IMG/VR virus record: IMGVR_UViG_3300023174_005200
Location: 1 to 39,070 of that record
Strand: one strand, 5' to 3'
Source of the DNA: a virus
Length of the DNA stretch: 39,070 nucleotides
This document shows, piece by piece, positions 17,174 to 25,231 of the stretch. Under the pieces are notes generated by a model. It was not told where the DNA came from. It saw only the letters and a list, made by a program, of their open reading frames with translations, and did no database searches. Both the position numbers and the translations under genes were made by a program. Numbering within the stretch: the stretch's first letter is position 1; each line of letters opens with the position of its first letter.

Positions 17174-17199
17174 ATACTGTTAGTGTTTCATAACAGTAT
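17174..17199. other. Inverted repeat (8-bp stem) covering the stop codon of the AAA gene
   Basis: ATACTGTT at 17174-17181 pairs with AACAGTAT at 17192-17199. With the two hairpins further left it forms a row of three stems at the end of this transcript. Confidence 0.45.
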
Positions 17200-18202
17200 T
17201 TTCGGCTAGTGCTCTCCAGTTGGAGCTCACTTTGGTCAGGTCCGCAATCTTCAGAGCCATACGCAGGCTCATTTCGCGGAGTCGTTCTTTGTTCTCGTCC
17301 ATAAAGTTGAGAATCTCGTCGCCCTGTTCAGGAGTAAAATCATAGTCCTGGAACAAGTCACCTTTGCGGAAGATCTGCTTGATGCGTAAAATCTTGTCAC
17401 GCATGGTGTCCAAAGTCAAGTCCAAGAAGTGACAACGACTCTGCAGAGCTTCAAGGTGATCTTGCAGTTTCTTTGACTTGAGGTTTTCAAACTTCAAATT
17501 GGTAATGAAGATCGCTGAACCTTTGAATTCAAATGTGTCTGGCACACCTTCACGGCGCAACATGGCTGAGTCTGAGTTCCAGCAGATTCTACGCTTCTTG
17601 CCTGAGTCCAGTGCGGCCTTGAGAATGTTCAAGGCAATGTCATCCTGGAATACGCTGTCACAGTCGTCAAACACCAAGACGCTGTTGCGATCTGAATGTC
17701 GATACAGAGTGCAGTACAAACCGATGGGAGTCATTGCACCTTTGACCACTTCGTACTTGATCTTGCGACCTGACAGCTGATCAAACAAGCCGGCCTTTTC
17801 CAGTTGAAATTCAACGCCGTAGGATTTGCCTACACCTGGAGGGCCAACCACAATCATTGCACGGATGTCGCCAGCAATAGCGGCCTTGGTCATGTCGTCA
17901 AGGATGTTGAATCGTTGTTCAATTCTCTCCATGACTTCTTCGTCTGTCTCTACTTTGACAGGCTTTTTAAACTCAACAATTTTGTCTACTTTGCCCATGG
18001 GCTCTCCATCTACAAATTCAATGTCATTGATACTGTCAACTCGAACACGGATTTCTTCAGGGAAACCCGGAAAATAATCACCATTGGCCACGGTAACAAA
18101 ATTGCCCTTGCCACTGGTTTGGAAATCTTTCACCAATGTAAAAGTTGCATTGGTAACTGGCTGATTGCGATATACACCGCGAATGATACGAACTGTGCTC
18201 AT
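17180..18202 (-). CDS. AAA-family ATPase of T4-like phages
   Basis: 340 residues. The N-terminal 85 residues form a small beta-rich domain. The AAA core follows, with Walker A GPPGVGKS at 120-127, Walker B SVLVFDDCD near 172-180, and a sensor-like AIFITN segment near 230. It differs from T4 gp44 in lacking the clamp-loader SRC box; it has LQSRCHF, but the surroundings and extra N-terminal domain do not match. The AAA family includes remodelling and chaperone-type ATPases; its target is unknown. Translation has a strong AGGAG (18215-18211), 8 bases before the ATG. It is a single-gene unit behind three tandem promoters and before a terminator, suggesting strong early expression. Confidence 0.75.
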   Translation of the reverse strand: MSTVRIIRGVYRNQPVTNATFTLVKDFQTSGKGNFVTVANGDYFPGFPEEIRVRVDSINDIEFVDGEPMGKVDKIVEFKKPVKVETDEEVMERIEQRFNILDDMTKAAIAGDIRAMIVVGPPGVGKSYGVEFQLEKAGLFDQLSGRKIKYEVVKGAMTPIGLYCTLYRHSDRNSVLVFDDCDSVFQDDIALNILKAALDSGKKRRICWNSDSAMLRREGVPDTFEFKGSAIFITNLKFENLKSKKLQDHLEALQSRCHFLDLTLDTMRDKILRIKQIFRKGDLFQDYDFTPEQGDEILNFMDENKERLREMSLRMALKIADLTKVSSNWRALAENTVMKH

Positions 18203-18236
18203 TTAGTCTGCTCCTAAAATGATGTTACAAAACAAT

Positions 18237-18265
18237 ATTGTATGTTAGTGCTCTTTTTGTGTCAA
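18237..18265 (-). promoter_or_regulatory. Sigma-70 promoter, proximal of three
   Basis: TTGACA (18265-18260), a 17-base spacer, then TACAAT (18242-18237). It lies 34 bases upstream of the AAA gene's ATG. Confidence 0.75.
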
Positions 18266-18306
18266 CTGGCACTATTTACTACAACCTTTTTACTTACTAT
18301 ACCATT

Positions 18307-18335
18307 ATTATAGCAAAATGGGTATTTCTGGTCAA
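18307..18335 (-). promoter_or_regulatory. Sigma-70 promoter, middle of three
   Basis: TTGACC (18335-18330), a 17-base spacer, then a perfect TATAAT (18312-18307), reading toward the AAA gene. Confidence 0.75.
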
Positions 18336-18416
18336 CCCCGGATTTTTATTGGGTTTTTTGGTGTTGTTTTTGCACAACATCTGCTTTTTTGCCCGTTTTT
18401 GCTAGTGAACAGAGTT

Positions 18417-18445
18417 AGTATAGCATTTAATGACTTTTGCGTCAA
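18417..18445 (-). promoter_or_regulatory. Sigma-70 promoter, distal of three
   Basis: TTGACG (18445-18440), a 17-base spacer, then TATACT (18422-18417), placed directly after the terminator at 18450-18477. Confidence 0.72.
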
Positions 18446-18449
18446 CCAT

Positions 18450-18477
18450 AAAAAAAGGGCTATTTCTAGCCCTTTTT
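18450..18477. terminator. Bidirectional rho-independent terminator
   Basis: GGGCTA (18457-18462), loop TTTC, TAGCCC (18467-18472), flanked by a run of A on the left and T on the right, which extends the stem to 11 bp. On the minus strand it ends the transcript of the gene at 18494 and shields the promoter array that follows. Confidence 0.85.
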
Positions 18478-18493
18478 ATTTGATAAAATTATA

Positions 18494-18958
18494 TCAAGCC
18501 TTTGGAGGTGGTACTGGAACAGTATATGTGTAAGTCATCGATTCGCCAGCACTGAGTTCAAAAAACCAACCTTGCCAGTCTGGATTGGATTCTGTGCCGC
18601 CTGGCATTGGGTCAACTGGAGTAGCAGGCCAAGCTGGTAGTGATCCGTTGACCAGGATATTTTCTCTCAAATCATCGCCGACGCCATCTGGACCGGTTAA
18701 CAAGTAAGCCTGATCTCCGTTGTCAAATACGACTTGTACATCGCCGGCTGTGATCACACCTGATGTCACGGACATACTAACTGAATACTCTGCCGATGTG
18801 TTAGCGGCTGGTTGAGCTAGTGTGGTTGAAAACAAGTTTAATTCTGTATCCAATGGTTGTCCAGAGCCAACTTGGCCTGAAAAAATCTCGGTACCGTTTT
18901 GCACGATTGTTACAGCGGATGGTGTTGCAAAAACACGCCCTTTAAAAGTAAGTTGCAT
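18494..18958 (-). CDS. Putative virion protein with possible carbohydrate-binding fold
   Basis: 154 residues, beta-rich, without Cys, with a Pro-rich C terminus (TVPVPPPKA). The first half looks like a small immunoglobulin-type or sandwich domain. The middle, VVFDNGDQAYL then GVGDDLRENILVNG, loosely recalls calcium-dependent xylan-binding modules (CBM36/60 type), which end in a DRNL-like strand and VNG; this is weak. It is a single-gene unit: a perfect late box lies 140 bases upstream and a terminator lies directly downstream. A small decoration or fibre-tip protein is likely. Confidence 0.5.
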   Translation of the reverse strand: MQLTFKGRVFATPSAVTIVQNGTEIFSGQVGSGQPLDTELNLFSTTLAQPAANTSAEYSVSMSVTSGVITAGDVQVVFDNGDQAYLLTGPDGVGDDLRENILVNGSLPAWPATPVDPMPGGTESNPDWQGWFFELSAGESMTYTYTVPVPPPKA

Positions 18959-19097
18959 AATAATCTCTCTTTAGTTTTTTTATTGGATTTATTCCAATAT
19001 TTAAATTCTTACACGACATCAGGCCAGCCGCTTGAGAGCCAAAGCACAACCCGGTCTAAAAATAGTGCAAAACAGTCGTGTCCGAAATGCACGTAGA

Positions 19098-19105
19098 TAT
19101 TTATA
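19098..19105 (-). promoter_or_regulatory. T4-type late promoter box for the gene at 18494-18958
   Basis: A perfect TATAAATA on the minus strand, just after the stop of the upstream glycosyltransferase gene. The stretch 18959-19097 holds no gene that I can see, so the leader would be about 130 bases long. Confidence 0.6.
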
Positions 19106-19108
19106 CAA

Positions 19109-19813
19109 TCACACCCAATGTCGTAAGATCACAGGATCTGTTACTTCATGTGGTTTTGGACTGCCATGAAAAACAGCAATACTAGTGGGAGGCAACAACA
19201 TTGCTGTTGCACCAGGATTTTTGTGTTTTTTTGTTTTAAAATCATACCCGCCTTCTTGCAATTCCCAGCGCCAGCTTTTTACTCGATTTGTATCAAAATA
19301 CCCAACGCTAGTACGAGGTATTTGTTCTTGTATAAAATCCTGATCTCCGTGCCAGGCGCTACGTCGGCGAGCAACTTCTTCGTAATCAAACGCTTGATAC
19401 ACATGATTCCACTGTGCTGGATCAAACCACATTACAGAGCTGTTGATAGCTTGACGCCCAGGGCGGAATAGATACTTGAAATCTCGCACTGCCCAAAAAC
19501 GGTCTGTGGGCAACTGCCAAATCCAGTCAATGTTGCCCGTGATAACTGTGTCCAAATCAAAATACATCATGGGTCCTGAATGATGTCTGGGATCAAACAA
19601 CTGTATTTTATACCACCAAGATCGTTTGGGGCCACGTATGCCAGGCCATTCCTGCAGTTCATGGTGTATCATGTGTGCTGGTATTATTCTGTGTCGTTCG
19701 GTGTACACATGCATACGCACCTGCGGAGTAAGGTTTCGACATAAACTGTTGTAAAGTCGGTCAACATACTCCCATCCGTACTGTATGTCATGTATAAGGC
19801 AAGCACAATCCAC
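19109..19813 (-). CDS. Glycosyltransferase, GT-A type
   Basis: 234 residues from a GTG at 19813, chosen because it overlaps the upstream stop by one base (TAGTG). An ATG at 19909 adds 32 basic residues but would overlap the upstream gene by 97 bases. The motif MMYFDLDTVITGNID contains the DxD that binds the metal and sugar nucleotide, and HGDQDFIQ follows as in GT8-type enzymes. The N terminus (CACLIHDIQYGWEYVDRLY) resembles the start of this fold. It is paired with the GT-B-like gene at 19813. Sugar and acceptor are unknown. Confidence 0.72.
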   Translation of the reverse strand: MDCACLIHDIQYGWEYVDRLYNSLCRNLTPQVRMHVYTERHRIIPAHMIHHELQEWPGIRGPKRSWWYKIQLFDPRHHSGPMMYFDLDTVITGNIDWIWQLPTDRFWAVRDFKYLFRPGRQAINSSVMWFDPAQWNHVYQAFDYEEVARRRSAWHGDQDFIQEQIPRTSVGYFDTNRVKSWRWELQEGGYDFKTKKHKNPGATAMLLPPTSIAVFHGSPKPHEVTDPVILRHWV

Positions 19814-20670
19814 TACATCGGGTGCAGTGCTGGTTCTATTCGTTTTAGCCACATTCCCTCTTGGATTTCTTTTACTGTGTATTCTGTATGACAAATTTCT
19901 ACCAGCCACTGATCGCGATCCACAGTGTAAGGTTGTTCAATGCTGTCCATGGATATACTTACCGGATACGCTAGACTGCTGACATCAACCATGGGCCTGG
20001 TACCAGCCAGCGCGGCCTGTATGCCTGGCCCTGAGTTATGATTGACCATGGCATGGCAATCAAAGGCCAAGTTGTAGCTGTCATAGGTGTTGGCTACCTT
20101 AACAGGTTTTTCTATCACAACGTCCTTGGGCAAGTGTACTAACCCAGCCCAATTCAAGGCACTGCGAGGATGTGGGCGCACCACAATAGGACGATCAGTG
20201 ACTCGGCGTAATTGTTCTACTTGTTGTACCACCCACCCTTCTATACTGACCAACCCTACTACCTGCAGACTGCGAGCATGTTGTGCGGCTACGACAATCC
20301 TGGGATTGCGGCTGATATTGATGGCCTGGCTGATGCCTAATTTCTTGGGACGATTCCAATCTAAGTTTTCAGTGTGTCCATAGTAGCCGTTGGCTGTGAT
20401 TGAGTTTACAGCTATCTTCCAGGTGTCGCCGCGATAAAGAGCACCTATGTCAATAATTATGACTGGTTTACCTGCGGCTCGATAATGACTCCAAACTGCT
20501 TGATTGGCAGCCATGCGTCCAGACCACAGCACTGACCATACCACAGCCGCATCGGCATCCATGGATTCTTTTACTGTGTCAATGCCGTGGGTTCTACAGC
20601 CATCTAGAAAAGCAGACAGTACAGTAGACCCATTTTGGGCAATATAGTTTGGGAAATAGGCTATACGCAT
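19813..20670 (-). CDS. Capsule-type glycosyltransferase-like protein (GT-B)
   Basis: 285 residues. The N-terminal half starts MRIAYFPNYIAQNGS. The C-terminal half has RPIVVRPHPRS and NHNSGPGIQAALAGTRPMV, a pattern of capsular polysaccharide and teichoic-type transferases, where the His and the Ser-rich loop bind the nucleotide sugar. It is related to the protein at 21431 (RPIMIRMHPG and LNSTPNVVAAIEGVP), so the two are probably paralogues. It is divergent from the gene at 20689; between them is a 14-base palindrome. Confidence 0.6.
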   Translation of the reverse strand: MRIAYFPNYIAQNGSTVLSAFLDGCRTHGIDTVKESMDADAAVVWSVLWSGRMAANQAVWSHYRAAGKPVIIIDIGALYRGDTWKIAVNSITANGYYGHTENLDWNRPKKLGISQAINISRNPRIVVAAQHARSLQVVGLVSIEGWVVQQVEQLRRVTDRPIVVRPHPRSALNWAGLVHLPKDVVIEKPVKVANTYDSYNLAFDCHAMVNHNSGPGIQAALAGTRPMVDVSSLAYPVSISMDSIEQPYTVDRDQWLVEICHTEYTVKEIQEGMWLKRIEPALHPM

Positions 20671-20673
20671 AAG

Positions 20674-20687
20674 GTTAAATATTTAAC
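20674..20687. repeat. Perfect 14-base palindrome between divergent glycosyltransferase genes
   Basis: GTTAAATATTTAAC reads the same on both strands and so places a late-like TTAAATA on each strand, 7 bases before the plus-strand ATG (20689) and 9 bases before the minus-strand ATG (20670). It could be a shared promoter or an operator. Confidence 0.5.
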
Positions 20688-20688
20688 T

Positions 20689-21462
20689 ATGATCATACCA
20701 ACCTGCAACGGAACTTGCACACTGACCTCTCCTTTTATCTACGCCGCGTGTGACAGCGAATACTTTGATGAGTTTGGTCGTGAGTTCATAACCAGCATAC
20801 AACAACACACCGCGTTTGGCATACACATCCATATTTTTAATCCGACATCAGCACAACTTGATTTCTGTCAAAGTCGTGCAGTCAGTGTGACACATGAATC
20901 TGTGCCATTTGAATGGTTCACTGCTGTGCCAACTGTCAAACTAACTCCCAAACAACTAGAGCGCACACACACTGCCATGGAAAAAGGGCACGATCAATCC
21001 ATCGCCGAACGATTGAGAAAAACCTATTATGCTTGTGTGAGATTCATTAGGTTGCAAGAATTATTTTCTGGATCCTCTACAGTATTCGCAGCCGACATAG
21101 ATGCTGTGGTAAGACTTGCCATTCCCGACTTGCCTGACACAAAAGATTTTTACATACACCATATCACAGGAAAGAAAGCAAGATTTCTTGCCGGAGGGCT
21201 ATGGCTGAATCCTACTCAGGGTTCTAAGAATTTTTTACAGGATTATGCTCAACAGCTTCGCTCAAGCATTGAGCAGGACTACATATACTGGGGGCTCGAT
21301 CAAGATATTCTAGACAATATCGTACCCAAATATCAATGGGGCCAATTGCCCATGGAATTTATCGATTGGGAAATGCGTGAAAGTAGCTTTATCTGGACTG
21401 CCAAAGGCACTAGGAAAGATCTAGAGATCTTTAAGGACGAGCAGAAGAAATATATTTTTTAA
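20689..21462 (+). CDS. Glycosyltransferase-like protein, GT-A type
   Basis: 257 residues from the ATG at 20689; an in-frame TTG at 20635 is rejected because it runs into the divergent gene. The motif VFAADIDAVVR near residue 140 holds a DxD, and GLDQDILDN near residue 205 matches the second conserved region of GT8-like enzymes. A GGLWLNP segment resembles the NAGVxxxn strand of this family. The gene overlaps the convergent gene at 21431 by 32 bases. Sugar and acceptor are unknown. Confidence 0.65.
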   Translation: MIIPTCNGTCTLTSPFIYAACDSEYFDEFGREFITSIQQHTAFGIHIHIFNPTSAQLDFCQSRAVSVTHESVPFEWFTAVPTVKLTPKQLERTHTAMEKGHDQSIAERLRKTYYACVRFIRLQELFSGSSTVFAADIDAVVRLAIPDLPDTKDFYIHHITGKKARFLAGGLWLNPTQGSKNFLQDYAQQLRSSIEQDYIYWGLDQDILDNIVPKYQWGQLPMEFIDWEMRESSFIWTAKGTRKDLEIFKDEQKKYIF

Positions 21463-22342
21463 TCTGCTTCCAAAGTTTACCAGTTGTAACTTCGTCATTG
21501 CTCCAATGGATATTAGCGATTTTGTGTATCCAGTCAGAACGGTCTGGCAGGGGTGGATTCTCAATCAATGATAGGTCTGTAAATGCAATACCATTGGCCC
21601 AACTGTGTACTGGATCCTCAATGTATCCAGGTACTCCTTCAATGGCAGCCACTACGTTGGGCGTAGAATTTAATCCGACGGTACACCAACAATCAACCAA
21701 TGCTTCGCGTATGTTTTCATGCACAGATATAGAAACAGTACTGCCGTATTTCTTTTGTATCTTGTGTATTTGTTTTTCTCTTGTTCCGTCACCAGGGTGC
21801 ATGCGAATCATGATAGGCCGAGAACTGTATTGACGAATTTTAGCGATAGTATTGTCTAGCCAGACTTCTTGATCAGTAAACATATTAAATCCTTTGGGAC
21901 GCTGACATAAAATCAGTATGTGTCGACCTGAGGAACGCCAGGGCTTTAGTTCAGCATTATGCCAGGTACTGTAAGTTTTCCATTTGGTTTTGTCTATGTC
22001 ATCAAAGAAGTATGTTCCTGAATCAGGATATACACTTCCTAAGCTATATCTATGCCATTCGTGTTCTTTTCTTGCATAATGCAAAATATTGCTGTCAACA
22101 AAGATTGAATGTGTTTTTTGATTTCGCAAGCAGTTGATAATTTTTTTTCTAAAATTATCTTCAAGTGTGTATCCTAAAACAAATCCTGCATCCAAGGGTT
22201 GGTCTGGCAGACGGTTATCCTTGAACTCAACTACATTGTCTCCGTTGGCTAAAACTCCAGCTTTGAAGTTGTCCATCAGCATTACTTTGTTGGAAAACTT
22301 TGCAGGGTTACTGATCGAATTGTAAAAAATTCCCACTCTCAT
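21431..22342 (-). CDS. Capsule-type glycosyltransferase-like protein (GT-B)
   Basis: 303 residues, related to the protein at 19813: an N-terminal MRVGIFYNS, RPIMIRMHPGDG near residue 180, and LNSTPNVVAAIEGVP near 225 in the nucleotide-sugar binding half. It is the last gene of the long operon starting at gp32 (31055) and directly abuts the GT25 gene. The 3' end overlaps the convergent plus-strand glycosyltransferase gene by 32 bases. Confidence 0.58.
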   Translation of the reverse strand: MRVGIFYNSISNPAKFSNKVMLMDNFKAGVLANGDNVVEFKDNRLPDQPLDAGFVLGYTLEDNFRKKIINCLRNQKTHSIFVDSNILHYARKEHEWHRYSLGSVYPDSGTYFFDDIDKTKWKTYSTWHNAELKPWRSSGRHILILCQRPKGFNMFTDQEVWLDNTIAKIRQYSSRPIMIRMHPGDGTREKQIHKIQKKYGSTVSISVHENIREALVDCWCTVGLNSTPNVVAAIEGVPGYIEDPVHSWANGIAFTDLSLIENPPLPDRSDWIHKIANIHWSNDEVTTGKLWKQIKKYISSARP

Positions 22343-23094
22343 TACCAGTCCTTGGCCTTGGTCATGGATATGTTACCTTCTTCGGGCAAGGTATTGCGGC
22401 CCATAAGATATGTACTGATTTGCATAGGAACTACAAATTGATTGATCGCGTTGTCCGCTGGATACCAGTAAGGACGATAAAATTTAATCAGCGACCGAGC
22501 GGCGTTGGGTGTAATAGCGTACCCGCTGGCACCAGGCATGCTAAAGTTCTGCCAGCGCCTGGCCTTGGGAGTACCCGTGGGATTTTCAAGATAGGTTTTT
22601 TGTGGCTCGCTCATAAAAGAACTTTTGCCCAAACTTAAAATAAGAACACCATCAAACTCAACAGGGTGATACCCTCTATAAAACTTGACATCGTCTTCAA
22701 AAATCATTATGGGCTCATTGATATCTACACAGTGCTTCCATAGATTGTAGTGACTGTAAAAACATCCAATCACTCCCGGCCTGCTCATTTTTGCTCGTTC
22801 AGTTTCGTCAATCAGTTGACGTTCAATGATTTCGTAACGATGTTTCTTTTTGAATTCTTCGTACAATTCAGGACGTATTAACTTTTCAATGTCGTGATCA
22901 TCTAACACACGATTTTTAATGCTGTAAGGGTATAGAGTTTTTTCAGCCTTTGTTGCCATGAGTACTGCTTGATCCCCTGGCGTTCCTTCAAACAATTCAG
23001 CATCGATCTTGTAACTTTTTAAAGCATCGATCATTGACTGAGAAGATGCCACACTATGCGGCCTACTAGGAAGATAGATTACAAATGCTTTCAT
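22342..23094 (-). CDS. Glycosyltransferase family 25 (LPS-type)
   Basis: 250 residues. It starts MKAFVIYLPSR, followed by GVIGCFYSHYNLWK near residue 108 and IMIFEDDVKF near residue 130, the typical GT25 sequence with its acidic metal-binding motif. PGASGYAITPNAAR follows near residue 190, also characteristic. GT25 enzymes add galactose or other sugars to lipo-oligosaccharide or proteins. It has ATGA overlap with the FkbM gene. It probably builds or alters a glycan on the host surface or virion. Confidence 0.82.
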   Translation of the reverse strand: MKAFVIYLPSRPHSVASSQSMIDALKSYKIDAELFEGTPGDQAVLMATKAEKTLYPYSIKNRVLDDHDIEKLIRPELYEEFKKKHRYEIIERQLIDETERAKMSRPGVIGCFYSHYNLWKHCVDINEPIMIFEDDVKFYRGYHPVEFDGVLILSLGKSSFMSEPQKTYLENPTGTPKARRWQNFSMPGASGYAITPNAARSLIKFYRPYWYPADNAINQFVVPMQISTYLMGRNTLPEEGNISMTKAKDW

Positions 23095-23744
23095 ACAGAA
23101 AAAACTGCTTCGTGACGATATCGGTCTATGATCTTATATCCAAATTGTGCCAAGTAATTTTCAACTTCAGGAAACGGTTTATCGTAGCGTAGTCCATGGC
23201 CAGCTTCTTCAACTGCTATAACGGGCAAATATTTTTTAATTGTTTGTTCTGCACCATTCAGCGCAAACCACTCAAAGCCTTCTATGTCTAAGTGTATGTA
23301 AGAACATGCATCAAGATTCAAATCGTCAATCATCAAGGTAGGTATCTTGTCATCTTGTTTGCCTTTCTTGGCCATCTTGACAAGGTCCTGACCCCCGGCT
23401 ATGTGATTCTTGCCGCGATCATCCTCTCGCCAGGTCACGCTGACTAAATTGCGCTCATTGCCAATGCAGGCTTGATACTTCATGACATGTCGTTGAGGAT
23501 TGTTTAAAGTCAAACAAAGGAAATTAACATTGTCAGGTTCAAATACATACACTCGCTCAAACTGCCGAGCATAGATCTGTGTGAACCAACCCATGTTTCC
23601 GCCGGCCTGCACTATGACTTTTTTGTCAGGAACATGTGTCATTAAATGCTCAGGCAAGTCTGATTCTTTCTTGGTCCAGTTAAAACATCTGACTTCACTT
23701 TTTGGCCACCACAGGCCTTCTCGCATTTCCAGTTGATCTATCAT
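23091..23744 (-). CDS. FkbM-family methyltransferase
   Basis: 217 residues. IVQAGGNMGWFT near residue 45 is the SAM-binding loop, YVFEPDNVNF the strand-2 acidic end, and PTLMIDDLNL followed by YIHLDIEGFEWFALNGA the FkbM signature. FkbM enzymes O-methylate sugars or natural products, which fits its place between two glycosyltransferases. It starts with ATG at 23744, one base after the preceding gene's stop. Confidence 0.82.
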   Translation of the reverse strand: MIDQLEMREGLWWPKSEVRCFNWTKKESDLPEHLMTHVPDKKVIVQAGGNMGWFTQIYARQFERVYVFEPDNVNFLCLTLNNPQRHVMKYQACIGNERNLVSVTWREDDRGKNHIAGGQDLVKMAKKGKQDDKIPTLMIDDLNLDACSYIHLDIEGFEWFALNGAEQTIKKYLPVIAVEEAGHGLRYDKPFPEVENYLAQFGYKIIDRYRHEAVFSV

Positions 23745-23745
23745 T

Positions 23746-24432
23746 TTATATGTTCCTTTGTTGACAATATTCGGTTAGTATACGCTCTCTGTGCCACTCT
23801 TCGCTTTGAGGTGTATCAGCAAATTCGTGAAAACATGGAGTACCCAAGGTATAATGTAAGAGCTTGGCGTTGGTGTTTGGCCCGTATTCATCGGGCAACC
23901 AGTTCCATTCAGGAGGTAGTTCACCTATGCGTTGATCATCTATCCACGAGAAACGGTGGAGGAAACTCCCTGTGGACTGTTGAACAAACTCAGGGGTAAG
24001 TTTCCGGTTAGGAAAGCTACTACAATTCCACAAAATAACACTACTCCAATTTTTTCGAGGATAGTCTTCATTTTTTGATCCTAGGTATTTGACAGGCATG
24101 CGTGTTTTGTAGTCGTGCTTGACTACCATGACATCTTTGTCTGACTCTCGTTGATTCCATAGTTTGGTTATATCATCGCGCACAATCATATCACCATCTA
24201 TGAATATGGCCCAACCTTGCCAATGCATGAGGTATGGAACTAAAAATCTTGTGTAGATAAAATGATTTGATCCATCAGTATGAGTTTCAGTGTAGTCTTT
24301 GAATAGATTCAGTGCCACAGGATGTATAGCCACCGGTTGTGTAGCATGACGTATGATTGAATTCACGCAGGTATGAAACGCAATGGCTTCTCGAGGATCG
24401 TATCCTACAAAGATAGGGATGATATCACTCAT
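23746..24432 (-). CDS. Glycosyltransferase-like protein, GT8/GT-A type
   Basis: 228 residues. The start IPIFVGYDPREAIAFHTC and the segment AIFIDGDMIVRDDI, with a DxD, fit the GT-A fold of GT8-like enzymes. SSVILWNC and WIDDQRIGELPPEWN lie in the positions of the conserved acceptor-side regions, and LLHYTLGTPC lies near the C terminus with the expected metal-binding His. It overlaps the nucleotidyltransferase-cupin gene by an ATGA junction. Sugar unknown. Confidence 0.78.
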   Translation of the reverse strand: MSDIIPIFVGYDPREAIAFHTCVNSIIRHATQPVAIHPVALNLFKDYTETHTDGSNHFIYTRFLVPYLMHWQGWAIFIDGDMIVRDDITKLWNQRESDKDVMVVKHDYKTRMPVKYLGSKNEDYPRKNWSSVILWNCSSFPNRKLTPEFVQQSTGSFLHRFSWIDDQRIGELPPEWNWLPDEYGPNTNAKLLHYTLGTPCFHEFADTPQSEEWHRERILTEYCQQRNI

Positions 24433-25193
24433 TGTCGTTCTATATCTGTTTCATCGCAACGATCGCCGTACTGTATTTCTATCACTTTCAGTGGAGTATC
24501 GCTTTCATTGGCCAACTGATGCCACTCACGACGGTTGATAACTATCATTTGATTCTGTGGATATCGACCGTGTAGCTCTGCATCTGATTTTCTGTTTATG
24601 GTATAAAGCGTGGCTTCACCTTCGCTGACAAACCAAAGTTCGCCGCGATCTTCATGTCGTTGCATACTCAATGTTTTACCTGGGTCCACTGTGAGCTCTT
24701 TGAGCTTGACTTTGCGATTGGGTTCGTGCAACACACGATAGTAGCCCCAGGGACGTATGGTTTTAGGAGCTCGCCATTCTTCTAAGATCCAGCTACTTGA
24801 ATTGGTTTTGTCAAATCCGCCTACACCAAACACAAATTTGAGATTGGTATCGTTGACATCCATTTCAGGAATATTTTTATCTGTGCGATCGCCACCATTG
24901 GCAAATATCAATTCACTGTTTGGATAATGAGCTCGCACCTGTTGTATGAAATGACGGGCAGATCCATCGTCGTCGTTGAATGTATAAACTTCATCTACCA
25001 TGGCGAGATTGTTGATGACGCACAGTCTTTCGTTCCATGGCATGAAAGCACGGCCTTTTTTACGCTCTAACCATTCATCAGAGTTGAGCCCGACTATGAG
25101 CATGTCGCCTAGTGTTCGAGCGGCTTTGAAATAGGCAATGTGCCCTGAATGTACGGGATCAAATCCCCCGGTGACTAATACGATTTTGTTCAT
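24429..25193 (-). CDS. Cytidylyltransferase-like plus cupin fusion protein
   Basis: 254 residues from the ATG at 25193; in-frame starts also exist at 25199 (ATG) and 25214 (GTG). Residues 1-140 are a nucleotidyltransferase of the HxGH type (GGFDPVHSGH, then GLNSDEWLERKKG), as in RfaE C-terminal, TagD or Pan/CoaD-like enzymes that join a nucleotide to a phosphorylated sugar or alcohol. From about residue 145 a cupin follows (RPWGYY, PGKTLSMQRHEDRGELWFV, GEATLY), matching the C-terminal half of type II phosphomannose isomerase/GDP-mannose pyrophosphorylase. The fusion suggests one protein that both isomerises and activates a sugar. It is followed by glycosyltransferases. Confidence 0.75.
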   Translation of the reverse strand: MNKIVLVTGGFDPVHSGHIAYFKAARTLGDMLIVGLNSDEWLERKKGRAFMPWNERLCVINNLAMVDEVYTFNDDDGSARHFIQQVRAHYPNSELIFANGGDRTDKNIPEMDVNDTNLKFVFGVGGFDKTNSSSWILEEWRAPKTIRPWGYYRVLHEPNRKVKLKELTVDPGKTLSMQRHEDRGELWFVSEGEATLYTINRKSDAELHGRYPQNQMIVINRREWHQLANESDTPLKVIEIQYGDRCDETDIERQ

Positions 25194-25198
25194 GTGCA

Positions 25199-25206
25199 TA
25201 TTTATA
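25199..25206 (-). promoter_or_regulatory. Late-type box next to the start of the nucleotidyltransferase-cupin gene
   Basis: A perfect TATAAATA on the minus strand, ending 5 bases before the ATG at 25193. With T4 spacing, transcription would begin at the ATG itself. It may be chance, because the gene also lies inside an operon. Confidence 0.35.
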
Positions 25207-25231
25207 ATAGGCACATATTACGAACACGGTA

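Noticed and set aside
17180-18202. AAA ATPase as clamp-loader gp44
   Set aside because: It has Walker A and B but an extra N-terminal beta-rich domain, and the surroundings of its SRC-like residues do not match gp44; it is also not next to gp45 or the polymerase.
18959-19108. Possible tRNA or small gene in the 150-base gap
   Set aside because: No cloverleaf with a proper anticodon arm and no reading frame with a start site could be found; the late promoter box explains part of the gap.
20635-20688. Longer start (TTG) for the plus-strand glycosyltransferase
   Set aside because: It would extend into the coding part of the divergent gene, and the ATG at 20689 begins the recognisable protein.
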